NCBI RefSeq assembly: GCF_019904235.1
Contig: NZ_CP063202.1
Location: 3,162,001-3,226,000 of the forward strand
Reading direction: 5' to 3'
DNA from: Erythrobacter sp. SCSIO 43205
GTDB taxonomy: Bacteria > Pseudomonadota > Alphaproteobacteria > Sphingomonadales > Sphingomonadaceae
Length of the DNA: 64,000 nucleotides
Shown one piece after another: positions 1 to 8,435 of this stretch. Both the position numbers and the translations under genes were made by a program. Position 1 is the stretch's first letter; every line of letters begins with the position of its first letter. Below the pieces are notes generated by a model, which saw only the letters and a list, made by a program, of their open reading frames with translations, had not been told where the DNA came from and made no database searches.

Positions 1-1012
1 GGGGGCCATAGCTCAAAATCGCGCTGCCATCGCCGGTGGAGAGGAGATAGAGGCTTGCGGGGCGGGGTTTGTATACGCTGGTGGGAGCGTCCCCTCGCAT
101 CACTTGGCGCAAGTTCTCGGCCAGATGCGGGCCTGCCATCACCGCATGAACGCCAGAATGGGGAACGCTGCGATCTTGGCGCGAGGCGACGTCTCCGGTT
201 GCAAAGACATTGGGATGGCTGATTGACCGTTGGTATTGATCGACCGCGATAAAACCGTCTTCATCCACCGCCAATCCGCCCGCCGCAGGCCATGCAGGAG
301 CGCCGCTGCCGAGCGCTGCGATGATCAAGTCTTGGTTGGGCACTTTGCCCGAAGCGGTCGCCAACTGGCCGTCTTCAAGCCGCGCATCTTCCGCAATCAC
401 AGTGATATTCTGGCGGGCGAGTTCGCGCTTTACTTTTCGGCGCACCGCGCTGGATAAAGTGGGCAACAGCCCCTCTGCGCCCGTCACCAGTGTTACTTGC
501 GCAGGGCTTGCGGTGCGATTGTTCAGAGCGAAGGCGATCTCCACGCCGCCTGCCCCGCCCCCGACAACCGCAATGCGCCGGGCCAGCGGATATTTTTCGA
601 GCCGTTCGACGAAGCGATCAATCGGGCGAATATCGAGAAGCTTTGGCGCTTTGCCCAAGATCCGCGACGAGCGCCCGACACCGCCAGTGTCCAGCGAGAC
701 GACATCGTATTCGATCACCTGCCCGCCGCCGGTCTTAACCCAGCCCGCCTGAGGATCGATCCCGGTGCATGGGCCGAGCAGCAATTGCACCCCCGCGCGG
801 GCTGCCAATGCGCCCACGTCCACCAATCCTTCGTCGCGTGCATATTGGCCCGCGATCCAACCCGGAACCATGCCCGAATAACGAAGCATCCGATGCGGTG
901 TCAGCAGAGTTGCCCGCTCGCACGGCAGGCCGCTCTTTATCCAATCGGCAAGCACCGCCACGTGGGCATGGCCGCCGCCAACAAGGAGCAGATGTTTGCA
1001 AGGCTCTGACAT
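1..1012 (-). CDS. FAD/NAD(P)-dependent oxidoreductase, SelD-N-terminal-domain type (3' part outside window)
   Basis: The frame is open from an ATG at 1012 to the window edge (337 codons), so the C-terminus is missing. The N-terminus has a dinucleotide-binding motif HLLLVGGGHAHVAVL. A second glycine-rich motif (VVGGGAGGVE) lies near the middle, and an ATGDVA FAD-binding motif is followed by LSTGDGSAI at the cut end. This arrangement is that of NDH-2-like pyridine nucleotide-disulfide oxidoreductases, and in particular of the flavoprotein domain that many bacteria carry fused to the N-terminus of selenide, water dikinase (SelD). Whether a SelD domain follows cannot be seen. It is the last visible gene of the molybdenum hydroxylase operon, 60 bp after the MobA-like gene. 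A role in cofactor maturation (possibly selenium) or in electron transfer is inference. Confidence 0.75.
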   Translation of the reverse strand, partial: MSEPCKHLLLVGGGHAHVAVLADWIKSGLPCERATLLTPHRMLRYSGMVPGWIAGQYARDEGLVDVGALAARAGVQLLLGPCTGIDPQAGWVKTGGGQVIEYDVVSLDTGGVGRSSRILGKAPKLLDIRPIDRFVERLEKYPLARRIAVVGGGAGGVEIAFALNNRTASPAQVTLVTGAEGLLPTLSSAVRRKVKRELARQNITVIAEDARLEDGQLATASGKVPNQDLIIAALGSGAPAWPAAGGLAVDEDGFIAVDQYQRSISHPNVFATGDVASRQDRSVPHSGVHAVMAGPHLAENLRQVMRGDAPTSVYKPRPASLYLLSTGDGSAILSYGP

Positions 1013-1072
1013 CGTTCACCGCGCTTGGGTTAGGATCACACGCCTGATTATAGCATGAAAAGCCGTGGTTGG

Positions 1073-1645
1073 TTACGATAGAGCCAGCAGGGCCTCTGGC
1101 GTATCGATGTCGGCCAACCATTCGGGCGGGCAAGGCACCACCTCACCTTGAGCAACGAGAACACGAGCACCCTGGTCGCCGCTGGAGTTTTCAAGGTCTT
1201 TAAAATAACGCGAGGCAAAAAGAGCAGGCGGCATTCGCGCCTCGCCAATGGCCGACACAGTGATGGGGGCGGACGCATCCCATTCTTCGATCAACGCCTT
1301 GAAATGGGATGGAGGGACAAGCGGCATATCGGCAAGCGCGATGAGCAATCCGTCAAGCTGCGCCTCTTGGGCCGCCATGGCCGCAAGCGCGACAGAAGTG
1401 CCCCGCCCCTCGGCAGACCGCAGGTTGATAAGCGGTTCAAACCGCCGCGCTCGCCAATGGTTCTCGCAAAGGTGATCGGGACCGCTGGTGACGACCCATG
1501 CGCGGTCGAACAGCTTGGTCGGGATGGCATCAGCGGCGTATTCACCGAGCTGGCGCCCGCGAAATTCGGTGCTAAGCTTGTCCTTATCCCCGAACCTGCG
1601 CGAGGAACCAGCCGCGAGCAGCGCCACTCCTAACCGTCGTCCCAT
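1073..1645 (-). CDS. mocA: MobA/MocA-like molybdenum cofactor nucleotidyltransferase
   Basis: A 190-residue protein of the NTP_transf_3 fold. The N-terminal signature LAAGSSRRFGDKDKL (residues 10-24) is the nucleotide-binding loop, and LADMPLV around residues 104-110 carries the metal-binding Asp. Enzymes of this family attach CMP (MocA) or GMP (MobA) to molybdopterin. Linkage to an xdhC gene and a xanthine-dehydrogenase-family enzyme favours the CTP-using MocA type, which makes the MCD cofactor of that family. Its start overlaps the 3' end of xdhC by 16 bp, so translation is probably coupled. The protein looks complete. Substrate choice (CTP rather than GTP) is inferred from context only. 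Confidence 0.85.
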   Translation of the reverse strand: MGRRLGVALLAAGSSRRFGDKDKLSTEFRGRQLGEYAADAIPTKLFDRAWVVTSGPDHLCENHWRARRFEPLINLRSAEGRGTSVALAAMAAQEAQLDGLLIALADMPLVPPSHFKALIEEWDASAPITVSAIGEARMPPALFASRYFKDLENSSGDQGARVLVAQGEVVPCPPEWLADIDTPEALLALS

Positions 1646-2568
1646 GATGCCTCCTCATAGGTGCGGATGACTTCGGAAAGCGTCGAGAGCGCCAGCGTGT
1701 GCGGATCGCGCGAGGAGTGGAACAGGCCGATGGGCGCATGGATGGTGGCAAGCTGATCGGGCGCCACTCCGCGCCGGGACAACGCCTCAGTGCGAAAGGC
1801 ATGGGCACGCCTGCCTCCCATAGCGCCAAGATAAAAGTGCGGCATCGACAGCGCCGATTCCATTAAATCGATCTCCCAATCGTGATCGTGGAACAGGAAA
1901 ACCGTGGCGGTCCAAGGGTCGCTCTTCAAGAGCTCGGTCTGGTTGGTGCGGGTGAGACGCTCAGCAGGAATGCCGCGCCTTGCCAGCTGCTCGATCAGAC
2001 GTGCGTCAGGGGTGAGCACATTAGCGGTGCAGCCAAAAGTCTGCGCTAGGCCAGCAAGCTGCTCGACGCTCGCGCCATGGCCGATGATCTGTAAGTGCGG
2101 GCCCGGATAATGGCCAAAGGTGGCGGCGGGGACAGAGGGGTCGAAGTGAGTTTTGCGCCAGCCCTCTTTGTGTTGAGGGCCGCCGGGACCAGCAGCGATT
2201 GAGAACGGCGAGCGCGCCTCAACCGAGGCAAGGCAAGCTTTGATGAAAGCTCCCCCTCGTATCTCATGGAAAGCGACATCCAATCCGCCACCGCATGGCA
2301 GTTTTATATCGAGATAGGGTGAACCTACACCAAAACGCACGAGCCTTGGCGCGCCCTCGCTAAGCACATCGAGCGCCTCTGATACCACCGCGTTCTCAAT
2401 GCACCCGCCTGAAAGCGACCCGGCGTAAGTACCATCCTCTGCCACGCCCATGATCGTGCCGGGGTTCCTCATGGAAGAGCCTTCAACACCGCACACCGTC
2501 ACCAAAATCGTGCGCTTGGCAGCGGCCTGAGCATCGCTCAAAAACTGCAAGGTTTGGGGCAGGTCCAT
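1630..2568 (-). CDS. xdhC: XdhC/CoxI family molybdenum cofactor insertion/sulfuration protein
   Basis: The start is placed at the ATG at 2568 (MDLPQTLQFL, 312 aa). An upstream in-frame extension has low-complexity basic residues and would overlap the cytochrome gene. The N-terminal XdhC_CoxI domain shows VCGVEGSSMRNPGTIMGV and GSLSGGCIENAVV (the conserved Gly-Gly-Cys). The C-terminal Rossmann domain ends with LGAMGGRRAHAFR. XdhC proteins bind molybdenum cofactor, promote its sulfuration and deliver it to xanthine-dehydrogenase-family apoenzymes. The client is presumably the Mo subunit encoded at 3103-5352 in the same operon. Confidence 0.9.
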   Translation of the reverse strand: MDLPQTLQFLSDAQAAAKRTILVTVCGVEGSSMRNPGTIMGVAEDGTYAGSLSGGCIENAVVSEALDVLSEGAPRLVRFGVGSPYLDIKLPCGGGLDVAFHEIRGGAFIKACLASVEARSPFSIAAGPGGPQHKEGWRKTHFDPSVPAATFGHYPGPHLQIIGHGASVEQLAGLAQTFGCTANVLTPDARLIEQLARRGIPAERLTRTNQTELLKSDPWTATVFLFHDHDWEIDLMESALSMPHFYLGAMGGRRAHAFRTEALSRRGVAPDQLATIHAPIGLFHSSRDPHTLALSTLSEVIRTYEEASWDDG

Positions 2569-2590
2569 GGCAGGGCCTTGTCGCCTAGAC

Positions 2591-3082
2591 CTATTGGCCC
2601 GAGGCGTTATCGGATTGCGCTGAAAGGTATGCGATGATGGCTTCGCGCGCTTGCTCATCCGGCACCGCGCCAGCCATCATTTCGCTTCCCGGAATATAGC
2701 CCGTCGGATCAGCAAGAAAACCGTCCAGGCTGGCTTCATCCCAAACCACCTCGGATGCTGCAAAGGCATCGGAGTAAGAATAGCCAGCAAGGCTCCCCGC
2801 TTTGCGTCCGATCACGCCATACAGGTTGGGGCCCGCAGCCGATCGTCCGTCAGGGGCAACAGAATGGCATCCGGTGCAGGTTTGAAATGCATCCTCGCCA
2901 AGCGCGACCAGATCGAGCGCGCCAGCAGAAGGTGTGGGAGCTTCAGGTGCGACCACCTCAGCCGAACCCGGCTCACGCACGACGATTTGCTCCACCACTT
3001 CCGGCTTCTCCGCCGACCCGCAAGCCGTCACCGAAATGGTGAGCAATCCCGCGGCGAAAATCGCCTGTTTGTGCATTCTCAA
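2591..3082 (-). CDS. c-type cytochrome lipoprotein, electron acceptor of the Mo hydroxylase
   Basis: A 163-residue single-haem cytochrome c. A short signal peptide ends in a lipobox-like TISVTAC, so the mature protein is probably lipid-anchored. An Ala/Pro/Glu-rich linker (about residues 25-55) precedes a class I cytochrome domain with CTGCH (near residue 70) and a downstream Met-containing loop (GSEMMAGA) that can supply the sixth ligand. It lies 20 bp after the Mo subunit gene, which has no FAD-binding partner in the operon. This suggests electrons leave the enzyme through this cytochrome to the respiratory chain, as in membrane aldehyde dehydrogenases and isoquinoline 1-oxidoreductase-like enzymes. 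Confidence 0.85.
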   Translation of the reverse strand: MRMHKQAIFAAGLLTISVTACGSAEKPEVVEQIVVREPGSAEVVAPEAPTPSAGALDLVALGEDAFQTCTGCHSVAPDGRSAAGPNLYGVIGRKAGSLAGYSYSDAFAASEVVWDEASLDGFLADPTGYIPGSEMMAGAVPDEQAREAIIAYLSAQSDNASGQ

Positions 3083-3102
3083 AACTCTCCCCTGAACCCG
3101 GC

Positions 3103-5352
3103 TTAAGCGAATTGCTTTGCAACGGGCAATGTGCGCAAACGCTTTCCGGTCGCTGCAAAAATTGCATTGGTAAAAGCGGGCGCGGCTGGTGGCAATCCGG
3201 GCTCCCCAGCCCCGCCTATCGGCACATCGCCTGAATTGATCAAAGCCACTTCGATATTGGGCGTCTCGTCCATGCGCAGCATTTTGTAATCGTGGAAATT
3301 GCTCTGCTTGATCGCTCCGCCTTCAAGCTCCAGCTCGCCATACATCGCGGCCGTGAGGCCGAAGACCATGCCGCCCTCGATCTGGTTTTTGAAACCGTCC
3401 GGGTTCATCACATACCCTGCGTCGCACACCGCCCAGGCGTTGACGAGCTTGGGCTTGCCGCTGCTCATGTCGACCTCGATGACTTCGCCGACGATGGTGC
3501 CGAAACTCTCGACTATGGCGACGCCTTTGGCATGGCCTTCAGCCACCTCCCCATTCCAATCGCTGATCTCGGCGAGCTTTTTCAGCACAGCCACATGGCG
3601 CGGTGATCCCTTGACCATCTCAAGGCGATATTCGAGCGGATCAGCGCCCGCTGCGTGAGCAGCTTCGTCGATAAAGCTCTCGATGAAAAAGCCCTGCTGC
3701 GAATGGTCAACCGAACGCCATGCCTGAAAAGGCAGGTGCAAGTCCGACGGCGCCACGCGCACACTGGTGTTTGCAATATCGTACATCGCAGGGACACAGG
3801 CTTCGGCGGGATCGTGGCGCTGGGTAAAGGCATGATCGAATGCGACCAGCTTGCCGCTGTTATCAAGCCCCGCGCGCATCCGTGCCGTGTCGGCACAGCG
3901 ATAGAGCGCCTTTTGCGTGTCCTCCTCGCGGCTCCAGATCATCTTGACCGGATAGCCCGTCGCCGCCGCAACGCGCGCAGCCATCGACATTTCATCAGCT
4001 CCAAGGCGTCGGCCAAAACCGCCGCCAAGGTAAGGGTGATGCACTGTCACATCGTCAGCTGAAAGTCCGAGCGTTTCGGCCACCCCGCTCCTTGCCATCA
4101 AGGGAACCTGCGTGCTTGCCCAAATGTCGCATTTGCCGTCTTTCACGTGCGCGGTGCAATTGATCGGCTCCATCGGCGCGTGGGCGAGAAAGGGCACGCG
4201 ATATTCAGCGTTCAGCTTCGTCGCAGCAGAAGCAAGCGCCGCTTGCGCATCGCCTTTCTTTGCCGCTTCCTCGCCGCCTGTCTCACCCGCTTCGTCCAAA
4301 GCGGCAGCGAACCTCGCGTATTGATCGTCCATCGTTTTGATCGGGCTTTCCGACTGGCTCCACTCGATCTGGATGGTGTTGATCGCCTGCTGCGCCTGCC
4401 AATAGCTGTCCGCGACAAGCGCCACGAAATTGCCCATGTTGAGGATTTGAAGAACGCCGCTCATGGTCTTGGCTTGTTCAGCGTTCATGCTCACCACTGT
4501 CGTGCCGGGCACAGGCGGGCGAACCACGGCGGCATAAGAAAGGTCGAGCCCGTCTGGCACGGAATCGATCCCGAACTTCGCACTGCCGTCGATTTTTGAC
4601 GGGATGTCAGTGCGCGCCTTGCTTTTGCCCATCAGACGGTATTGATCGGGCGTTTTTAGGCGCGGGGTCTGATCCATCGGCTGATGCGCAGCGGCGCCTG
4701 CGAATTCGGCATAGGGCGCAGATTTGCCGGACGCTTTATGGAAGAGGGTCGAGTTCTCGGTAGTGATCTCGCTCGCTGGAACGTTCCAGGCTTCCGCTGC
4801 AGCTCCCACCAACATCCCGCGCGCCGCAGCGCCCGCGATGCGCATTGAATGCTGACCAGTGGTGCGGATTGAGGATGAGCCGCCGGTAATCATCGCATCG
4901 GCCATGCGCGCGATTTGCGTGAACAGGCCGTTCCATGTCGGCTCAATCCAATCGGCCGCATTCATGGTGAAAGGCGCAACGAACATACGCGCGGTGTCGG
5001 TCACGACGTAGGAACCATCGGTAGGCGCTTGCTGCACGCGCACTTTGTCCCAATCGGCATCAAGTTCATCGGCGAGCATTTGCGCGAGCACTGAATGCGC
5101 GCCCTGCCCCATTTCGCAGTGCGGGACGATCGCGGTGATGATGTTGTCCGCGCCGACTTTAACCCAGCTGTTGACGAGGTTTTCATCAGCGCCTGCCACT
5201 TTCGGGGAAAGCGCGCCCACCGGATTGCCGGGGCGAACGCCGATACCGATCAGCAAACCACCGCCTGCAAGAACACCGGCTCCGATAAAGCCACGGCGGC
5301 TCCACTTGGCGAGCTTTGAGCGTTCCGGTTTTTCAGGAGTCATATCGTTCAT
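3103..5352 (-). CDS. Molybdopterin-binding subunit of a periplasmic xanthine-dehydrogenase-family hydroxylase (IorB-like)
   Basis: A 749-residue protein resembling isoquinoline 1-oxidoreductase beta subunit and membrane aldehyde dehydrogenase large subunits. A twin-arginine signal (WSRRGFIGAGVLAGGG, residues 18-33) indicates folded export with cofactor. Motifs of the family include MGQGAHSVLAQMLADELD, GGGFGRRLGADE (Mo-pterin contact) and a C-terminal GGAGEPGLPP, whose Glu is the expected catalytic base. The gene starts 3 bp after the [2Fe-2S] subunit gene. The substrate (an aldehyde or N-heterocycle) cannot be read from sequence. The partners allow the chain Mo-pterin, two [2Fe-2S] clusters, cytochrome c. 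Confidence 0.92.
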   Translation of the reverse strand: MNDMTPEKPERSKLAKWSRRGFIGAGVLAGGGLLIGIGVRPGNPVGALSPKVAGADENLVNSWVKVGADNIITAIVPHCEMGQGAHSVLAQMLADELDADWDKVRVQQAPTDGSYVVTDTARMFVAPFTMNAADWIEPTWNGLFTQIARMADAMITGGSSSIRTTGQHSMRIAGAAARGMLVGAAAEAWNVPASEITTENSTLFHKASGKSAPYAEFAGAAAHQPMDQTPRLKTPDQYRLMGKSKARTDIPSKIDGSAKFGIDSVPDGLDLSYAAVVRPPVPGTTVVSMNAEQAKTMSGVLQILNMGNFVALVADSYWQAQQAINTIQIEWSQSESPIKTMDDQYARFAAALDEAGETGGEEAAKKGDAQAALASAATKLNAEYRVPFLAHAPMEPINCTAHVKDGKCDIWASTQVPLMARSGVAETLGLSADDVTVHHPYLGGGFGRRLGADEMSMAARVAAATGYPVKMIWSREEDTQKALYRCADTARMRAGLDNSGKLVAFDHAFTQRHDPAEACVPAMYDIANTSVRVAPSDLHLPFQAWRSVDHSQQGFFIESFIDEAAHAAGADPLEYRLEMVKGSPRHVAVLKKLAEISDWNGEVAEGHAKGVAIVESFGTIVGEVIEVDMSSGKPKLVNAWAVCDAGYVMNPDGFKNQIEGGMVFGLTAAMYGELELEGGAIKQSNFHDYKMLRMDETPNIEVALINSGDVPIGGAGEPGLPPAAPAFTNAIFAATGKRLRTLPVAKQFA

Positions 5353-5355
5353 GGC

Positions 5356-5835
5356 TTATGCCTCCTCTTCACGCGGCTGAGCTTGCCCGCTTGCCACTTT
5401 GATCGCACGCCGGATGCGGGTGTAAGTGCCACAACGGCAGATATTGCCGCGCATCGCTGCATCAATGTCGGCATCGCTTGGCGAAGGATTGTCGCGAAGG
5501 AGAGCCGTGGCGCTCATGATCTGACCCGATTGGCAATATCCGCATTGCGGCACTTGCTCTGAAATCCATGCGGCTTGAATGGCGCTTGCAAGACCATCCT
5601 CTCCGCTAACGCCTTCAATCGTGGTGACTTCGCGCCCCTCGGCCATGCTCAAAGGCGTGGAGCAAGAGCGGATCGGGTCGCCATCCAAATGCATGGTGCA
5701 GGCCCCGCATTGCGCAATGCCGCAGCCAAATTTGGTGCCGGTCAGCCCCAATTTCTCCCGCACCGCCCAAAGCAGCGGCATATTGGGATCGGCGTCAATG
5801 GTCACGGCTTGCCCGTTAAGGACGAAATTGGCCAA
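5356..5835 (-). CDS. [2Fe-2S]-binding subunit of the Mo hydroxylase (IorA-like)
   Basis: A 159-residue small subunit of the xanthine dehydrogenase family. The N-terminal plant-ferredoxin-like domain has [15 protein letters not shown] (about residues 38-52) with a further Cys in RSCSTP. The C-terminal four-helix domain carries the second cluster in [12 protein letters not shown] and [10 protein letters not shown]. The length is typical. It has no export signal of its own and would be exported by hitch-hiking with the Tat-signalled Mo subunit. It is the first gene of the operon and is divergent from the csaA-like gene, so the operon promoter lies within 5836-5934. Confidence 0.93.
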   Translation of the reverse strand: MANFVLNGQAVTIDADPNMPLLWAVREKLGLTGTKFGCGIAQCGACTMHLDGDPIRSCSTPLSMAEGREVTTIEGVSGEDGLASAIQAAWISEQVPQCGYCQSGQIMSATALLRDNPSPSDADIDAAMRGNICRCGTYTRIRRAIKVASGQAQPREEEA

Positions 5836-5934
5836 GGCTTTTCTCTCTCGTTTTGCTAAGTTGCGTGCTGCAATCTATCTGTCATAGCCGCGAAGTCAAA
5901 GCGCGATTGTGCCCCTCACAAAGCGGAAGAGAGT

Positions 5935-6273
5935 ATGGCTGAAATTTCCTTCGATGATTTTCTTGAAGTGGACATTCGCACAGGCGAGGTTGTGCGCGCC
6001 GAACCCTTTCCCGAAGCGCGCAAGCCAGCGATCAAGCTTTGGGTCGACTTTGGTGGCGAGTTGGGCATCAAGAAAAGCTCGGCGCAGATCACGGTGCATT
6101 ATACACCCGAAAGTCTTGTCGGCCGCACCGTGATGGCGGTGGTAAACTTTCCCCCGCGTCAGATCGGCCCGTTTATGAGCGAGATTTTGGTGCTGGGCTT
6201 TGAAGATGAGGAAGGCGCGATTGTGCTAGCGGCGCCGGATAAAGACGTGCCTAAGGGTTCGCGACTGATATAA
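5935..6273 (+). CDS. csaA: CsaA-like tRNA-binding domain protein
   Basis: A 112-residue stand-alone OB-fold tRNA-binding protein matching the usual CsaA length. It begins MAEISFDDFLEVDIRTGEVV and retains the family's VDIRTG, NFPPRQIG and SEILVLGF segments. CsaA proteins are dimers related to the C-terminal domain of methionyl-tRNA synthetase and are proposed to bind tRNA and have export-chaperone activity. A clear purine-rich ribosome site (GGAAGAGAG) precedes the ATG at 5935. It is a monocistronic gene followed directly by a palindromic repeat. Confidence 0.88.
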   Translation: MAEISFDDFLEVDIRTGEVVRAEPFPEARKPAIKLWVDFGGELGIKKSSAQITVHYTPESLVGRTVMAVVNFPPRQIGPFMSEILVLGFEDEEGAIVLAAPDKDVPKGSRLI

Positions 6274-6279
6274 AAAACT

Positions 6280-6382
6280 CGTCATTGCGAGCGTAGCGAA
6301 GCAATCCATGAACCGAGGGTTCACCTAGGCGAAACGGTCGCTTTATGGATTGCCGCGTTGCCTGCGGCTCCTCGCAATGACG
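6280..6382. repeat. Palindromic intergenic repeat element
   Basis: Imperfect inverted repeat of about 103 bp between convergent genes. The left end CGTCATTGCGAGCGTAGCGA and right end CGGCTCCTCGCAATGACG pair at their tips, and inner arms GCAATCCAT and ATGGATTGC pair as well. Short palindromes with these CGTCATTGCGAG ends recur between genes in many alphaproteobacteria. No second copy was seen in this window. Folded as RNA it may also act as a bidirectional terminator or mRNA-stabilising hairpin for the two convergent genes. Confidence 0.8.
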
Positions 6383-6387
6383 ACCAG

Positions 6388-8361
6388 CTAAGCAAGGTCG
6401 CCGAGCGCCTCTTTCAGCGGGTCCAACCAAGGCTCAAAGGGCTTCCACGCATCCTGTCCCTTGCGGTTGATCGGCTGGCGCACCTGTTCAGAGGAAGCAG
6501 TGCGCACCGCGCGGTCGGTCTTGTGGAAGGCGAGGCATTGTTCTTCAAACGGCACGTCGAGGAAGTCGAGCATTCGCCGCGTCTGGCCCTCAAGATCGTC
6601 GAGCACATCTTCGTGTTGCACGCGCAGCACTTTGCCCGGAAGGACGGTGTCCCAATGGTCCATGAGGTCAACATAATCGGCGTAGTATTGACCGATTTCG
6701 TGGAGGCCGTAAGTGAACTCCTGACCTTCGGCGAAAAGCTGTTTGAAGCCTGAAAAACAGCAATCCATCGGCGCACGGCGCGCATCGATGATCTTGGCAT
6801 TGGGCAGGATCAGATGGATGAGGCCAATGTGCCGGAAGTTGTTCGGCATCTTATCGATGAAGAACGGCGCACCCTGGCGATGGATGCGGGTGTTCTCGAT
6901 GAAGTCCGCGCCGAATTTCTCAAGCTGCTCAGCGGTGAGGTCATGCAGAATTTGCGGGTAGAGCGATTGGCCCGCCTTGCGCCCCCGCAGCCGGTGGGCA
7001 AGCGCCAGAATATTGGGCAATTCTAGCGTCCCGTCGATCTGGCTGTGGCTGGCGAGGATTTGCTCAAGCAGGGTTGAACCAGCGCGGGGGAGCCCAAGGA
7101 TAAAGATCGGATCGGGTGCCTTGTGCCCTGCGCCTTGGTGCTTGGCGAAAAGCTCGCTCGTGCAGTGTTCTTTCTGCCGCGCGAGCTCCTTGCTCATGGC
7201 TTCCGCTTTGTAACGGGTCTGGGCGCGTTTGAGGCTATTGCCGGCGTCGTAATTCGCAAACGCGGCCTCGTAATCACGTTCGTCTTCACACGCCTTGGCA
7301 AGCGCAAAGTGAAGGTGCACGCGGTCCATGAAGGCAAGGTCCGGGCGCTGAACTTGGCGCTTCATTGCGGCGATTTCCGCGCCATCAAAGCGATAGGTCT
7401 TGAGATTGGCGAGCGCGTAATAGGCATCGCCGTGATCGGGCTTGGCGGCAATGGCGGCGCGGTAGCTTTCCTCCGCCTCGCCCCGGTCGCCCTTGGTTTT
7501 AAGCGCGTGGCCTCTGCTGGTCAGGCTTGCGGGGTCATTGGGCAGCTTTTCGAGCACTTTATCAAACAGCTCGAGTCCACCTTCATAGTCGCCCATTTGA
7601 ATACGCTCAATCGCGAGGCGGGATTGGAAAACAGGGCTGTCGGGATCGCGCTTTATAAGCAATTCGGCCTGTTCGAGCGCCTCCGCCGATTTCTGCCGCC
7701 GCCGCAGCGCGTCGATATAATCCAGCCGAAGCTGTACGTCGTCTGGCGAAAACTCGACTGCGCTTTCGAGAAGAAACTCTGCATCATCAAGAACGCCAAG
7801 TTCAATCCCGATCTTGGCAAGCAGCCGCATCCCCTCAATATGCGCGGCATCTTTCGAGGGATGGGTTATGAGGTAATGGCGACAAATTTCTTCGGCCCGC
7901 GCAATACGCCCTTCTGCAAGATGGTTTGTTACCGCCACTAATTCGCGCGGCAGTTTTGCCAACCGCTCCTGTTGCGCCTTCGCAGCGTTTGTCTGAGCCA
8001 TGCGGCCAGCCGCCGCTTCAAGCCGCGCCTGCTCGCGCCAGCTTGCCTCCAATGCCGGGTTGAATCGGGTAGCGCGAACAAACGCCGCCAGAGCGCCCTG
8101 CTCGTCCCCGCGTGCCAAAGCAAGGTGCCCCTGCTCCTGCCAAGCGCGGCCATATTCGGGCATGGCGGTATGGAGCGCCGACAAATGCTCCGCCGCCTCG
8201 TCAAATCGCTTCAGATAGCGGCACGCGACCGCCGCCATGTAAAGCGCCTCGCCGTCGCTTGGTTCGTCAGCGAGAATATCCTTTGCCGTTTGAAGCCCCG
8301 CCTCAAACTGCCCTGCTTGAAGCGCTTTTTGCGCGGATTGTAATTGCTCTGTGCGGCTCAT
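6388..8361 (-). CDS. TPR-containing sulfotransferase family protein
   Basis: A 657-residue two-part protein. Residues 1 to about 400 are a series of TPR helical repeats (for example RGHALKTKGDRGEAEESYRA). Residues from about 415 form a Sulfotransfer_3-like domain with the PAPS 5'-phosphosulfate loop FILGLPRAGSTLLEQ (around 422-434) and a downstream DARRAPMDCCFS segment that fits the 3'-phosphate-binding region. Members transfer sulfate from PAPS to an acceptor. Here the acceptor is unknown, and the TPR part may select a protein or lipid partner. No signal peptide is visible, so the protein is probably cytoplasmic. It lies downstream of a TonB-dependent receptor gene, separated from it by a terminator. 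Confidence 0.9.
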   Translation of the reverse strand: MSRTEQLQSAQKALQAGQFEAGLQTAKDILADEPSDGEALYMAAVACRYLKRFDEAAEHLSALHTAMPEYGRAWQEQGHLALARGDEQGALAAFVRATRFNPALEASWREQARLEAAAGRMAQTNAAKAQQERLAKLPRELVAVTNHLAEGRIARAEEICRHYLITHPSKDAAHIEGMRLLAKIGIELGVLDDAEFLLESAVEFSPDDVQLRLDYIDALRRRQKSAEALEQAELLIKRDPDSPVFQSRLAIERIQMGDYEGGLELFDKVLEKLPNDPASLTSRGHALKTKGDRGEAEESYRAAIAAKPDHGDAYYALANLKTYRFDGAEIAAMKRQVQRPDLAFMDRVHLHFALAKACEDERDYEAAFANYDAGNSLKRAQTRYKAEAMSKELARQKEHCTSELFAKHQGAGHKAPDPIFILGLPRAGSTLLEQILASHSQIDGTLELPNILALAHRLRGRKAGQSLYPQILHDLTAEQLEKFGADFIENTRIHRQGAPFFIDKMPNNFRHIGLIHLILPNAKIIDARRAPMDCCFSGFKQLFAEGQEFTYGLHEIGQYYADYVDLMDHWDTVLPGKVLRVQHEDVLDDLEGQTRRMLDFLDVPFEEQCLAFHKTDRAVRTASSEQVRQPINRKGQDAWKPFEPWLDPLKEALGDLA

Positions 8362-8379
8362 GCGTATCCCTTAGACAGC

Positions 8380-8418
8380 AAAACGGCGGGAGTGAACATA
8401 TGCCACTCCCGCCGCTTT
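8380..8418 (-). terminator. Rho-independent terminator of the TonB receptor gene
   Basis: A perfect 11-bp stem (CGGCGGGAGTG at 8384-8394 with CACTCCCGCCG at 8404-8414) encloses a 9-nt loop. On the minus strand it is followed by TTTTGC. It sits 18 bp after the receptor stop codon and before the sulfotransferase start, so it would end or attenuate transcription from the receptor gene. Confidence 0.85.
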
Positions 8419-8435
8419 GAAATTGTGCTGTCCGA

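Noticed and set aside
735..1133. 132-codon minus-strand frame overlapping the first flavoprotein gene
   Set aside because: Out of frame with the GGGHAHV-containing oxidoreductase frame that continues to the window edge; Arg/Gly-rich shadow.
7123..7941. 272-codon plus-strand frame opposite the TPR-sulfotransferase
   Set aside because: Mirror of TPR coding sequence; no independent features.
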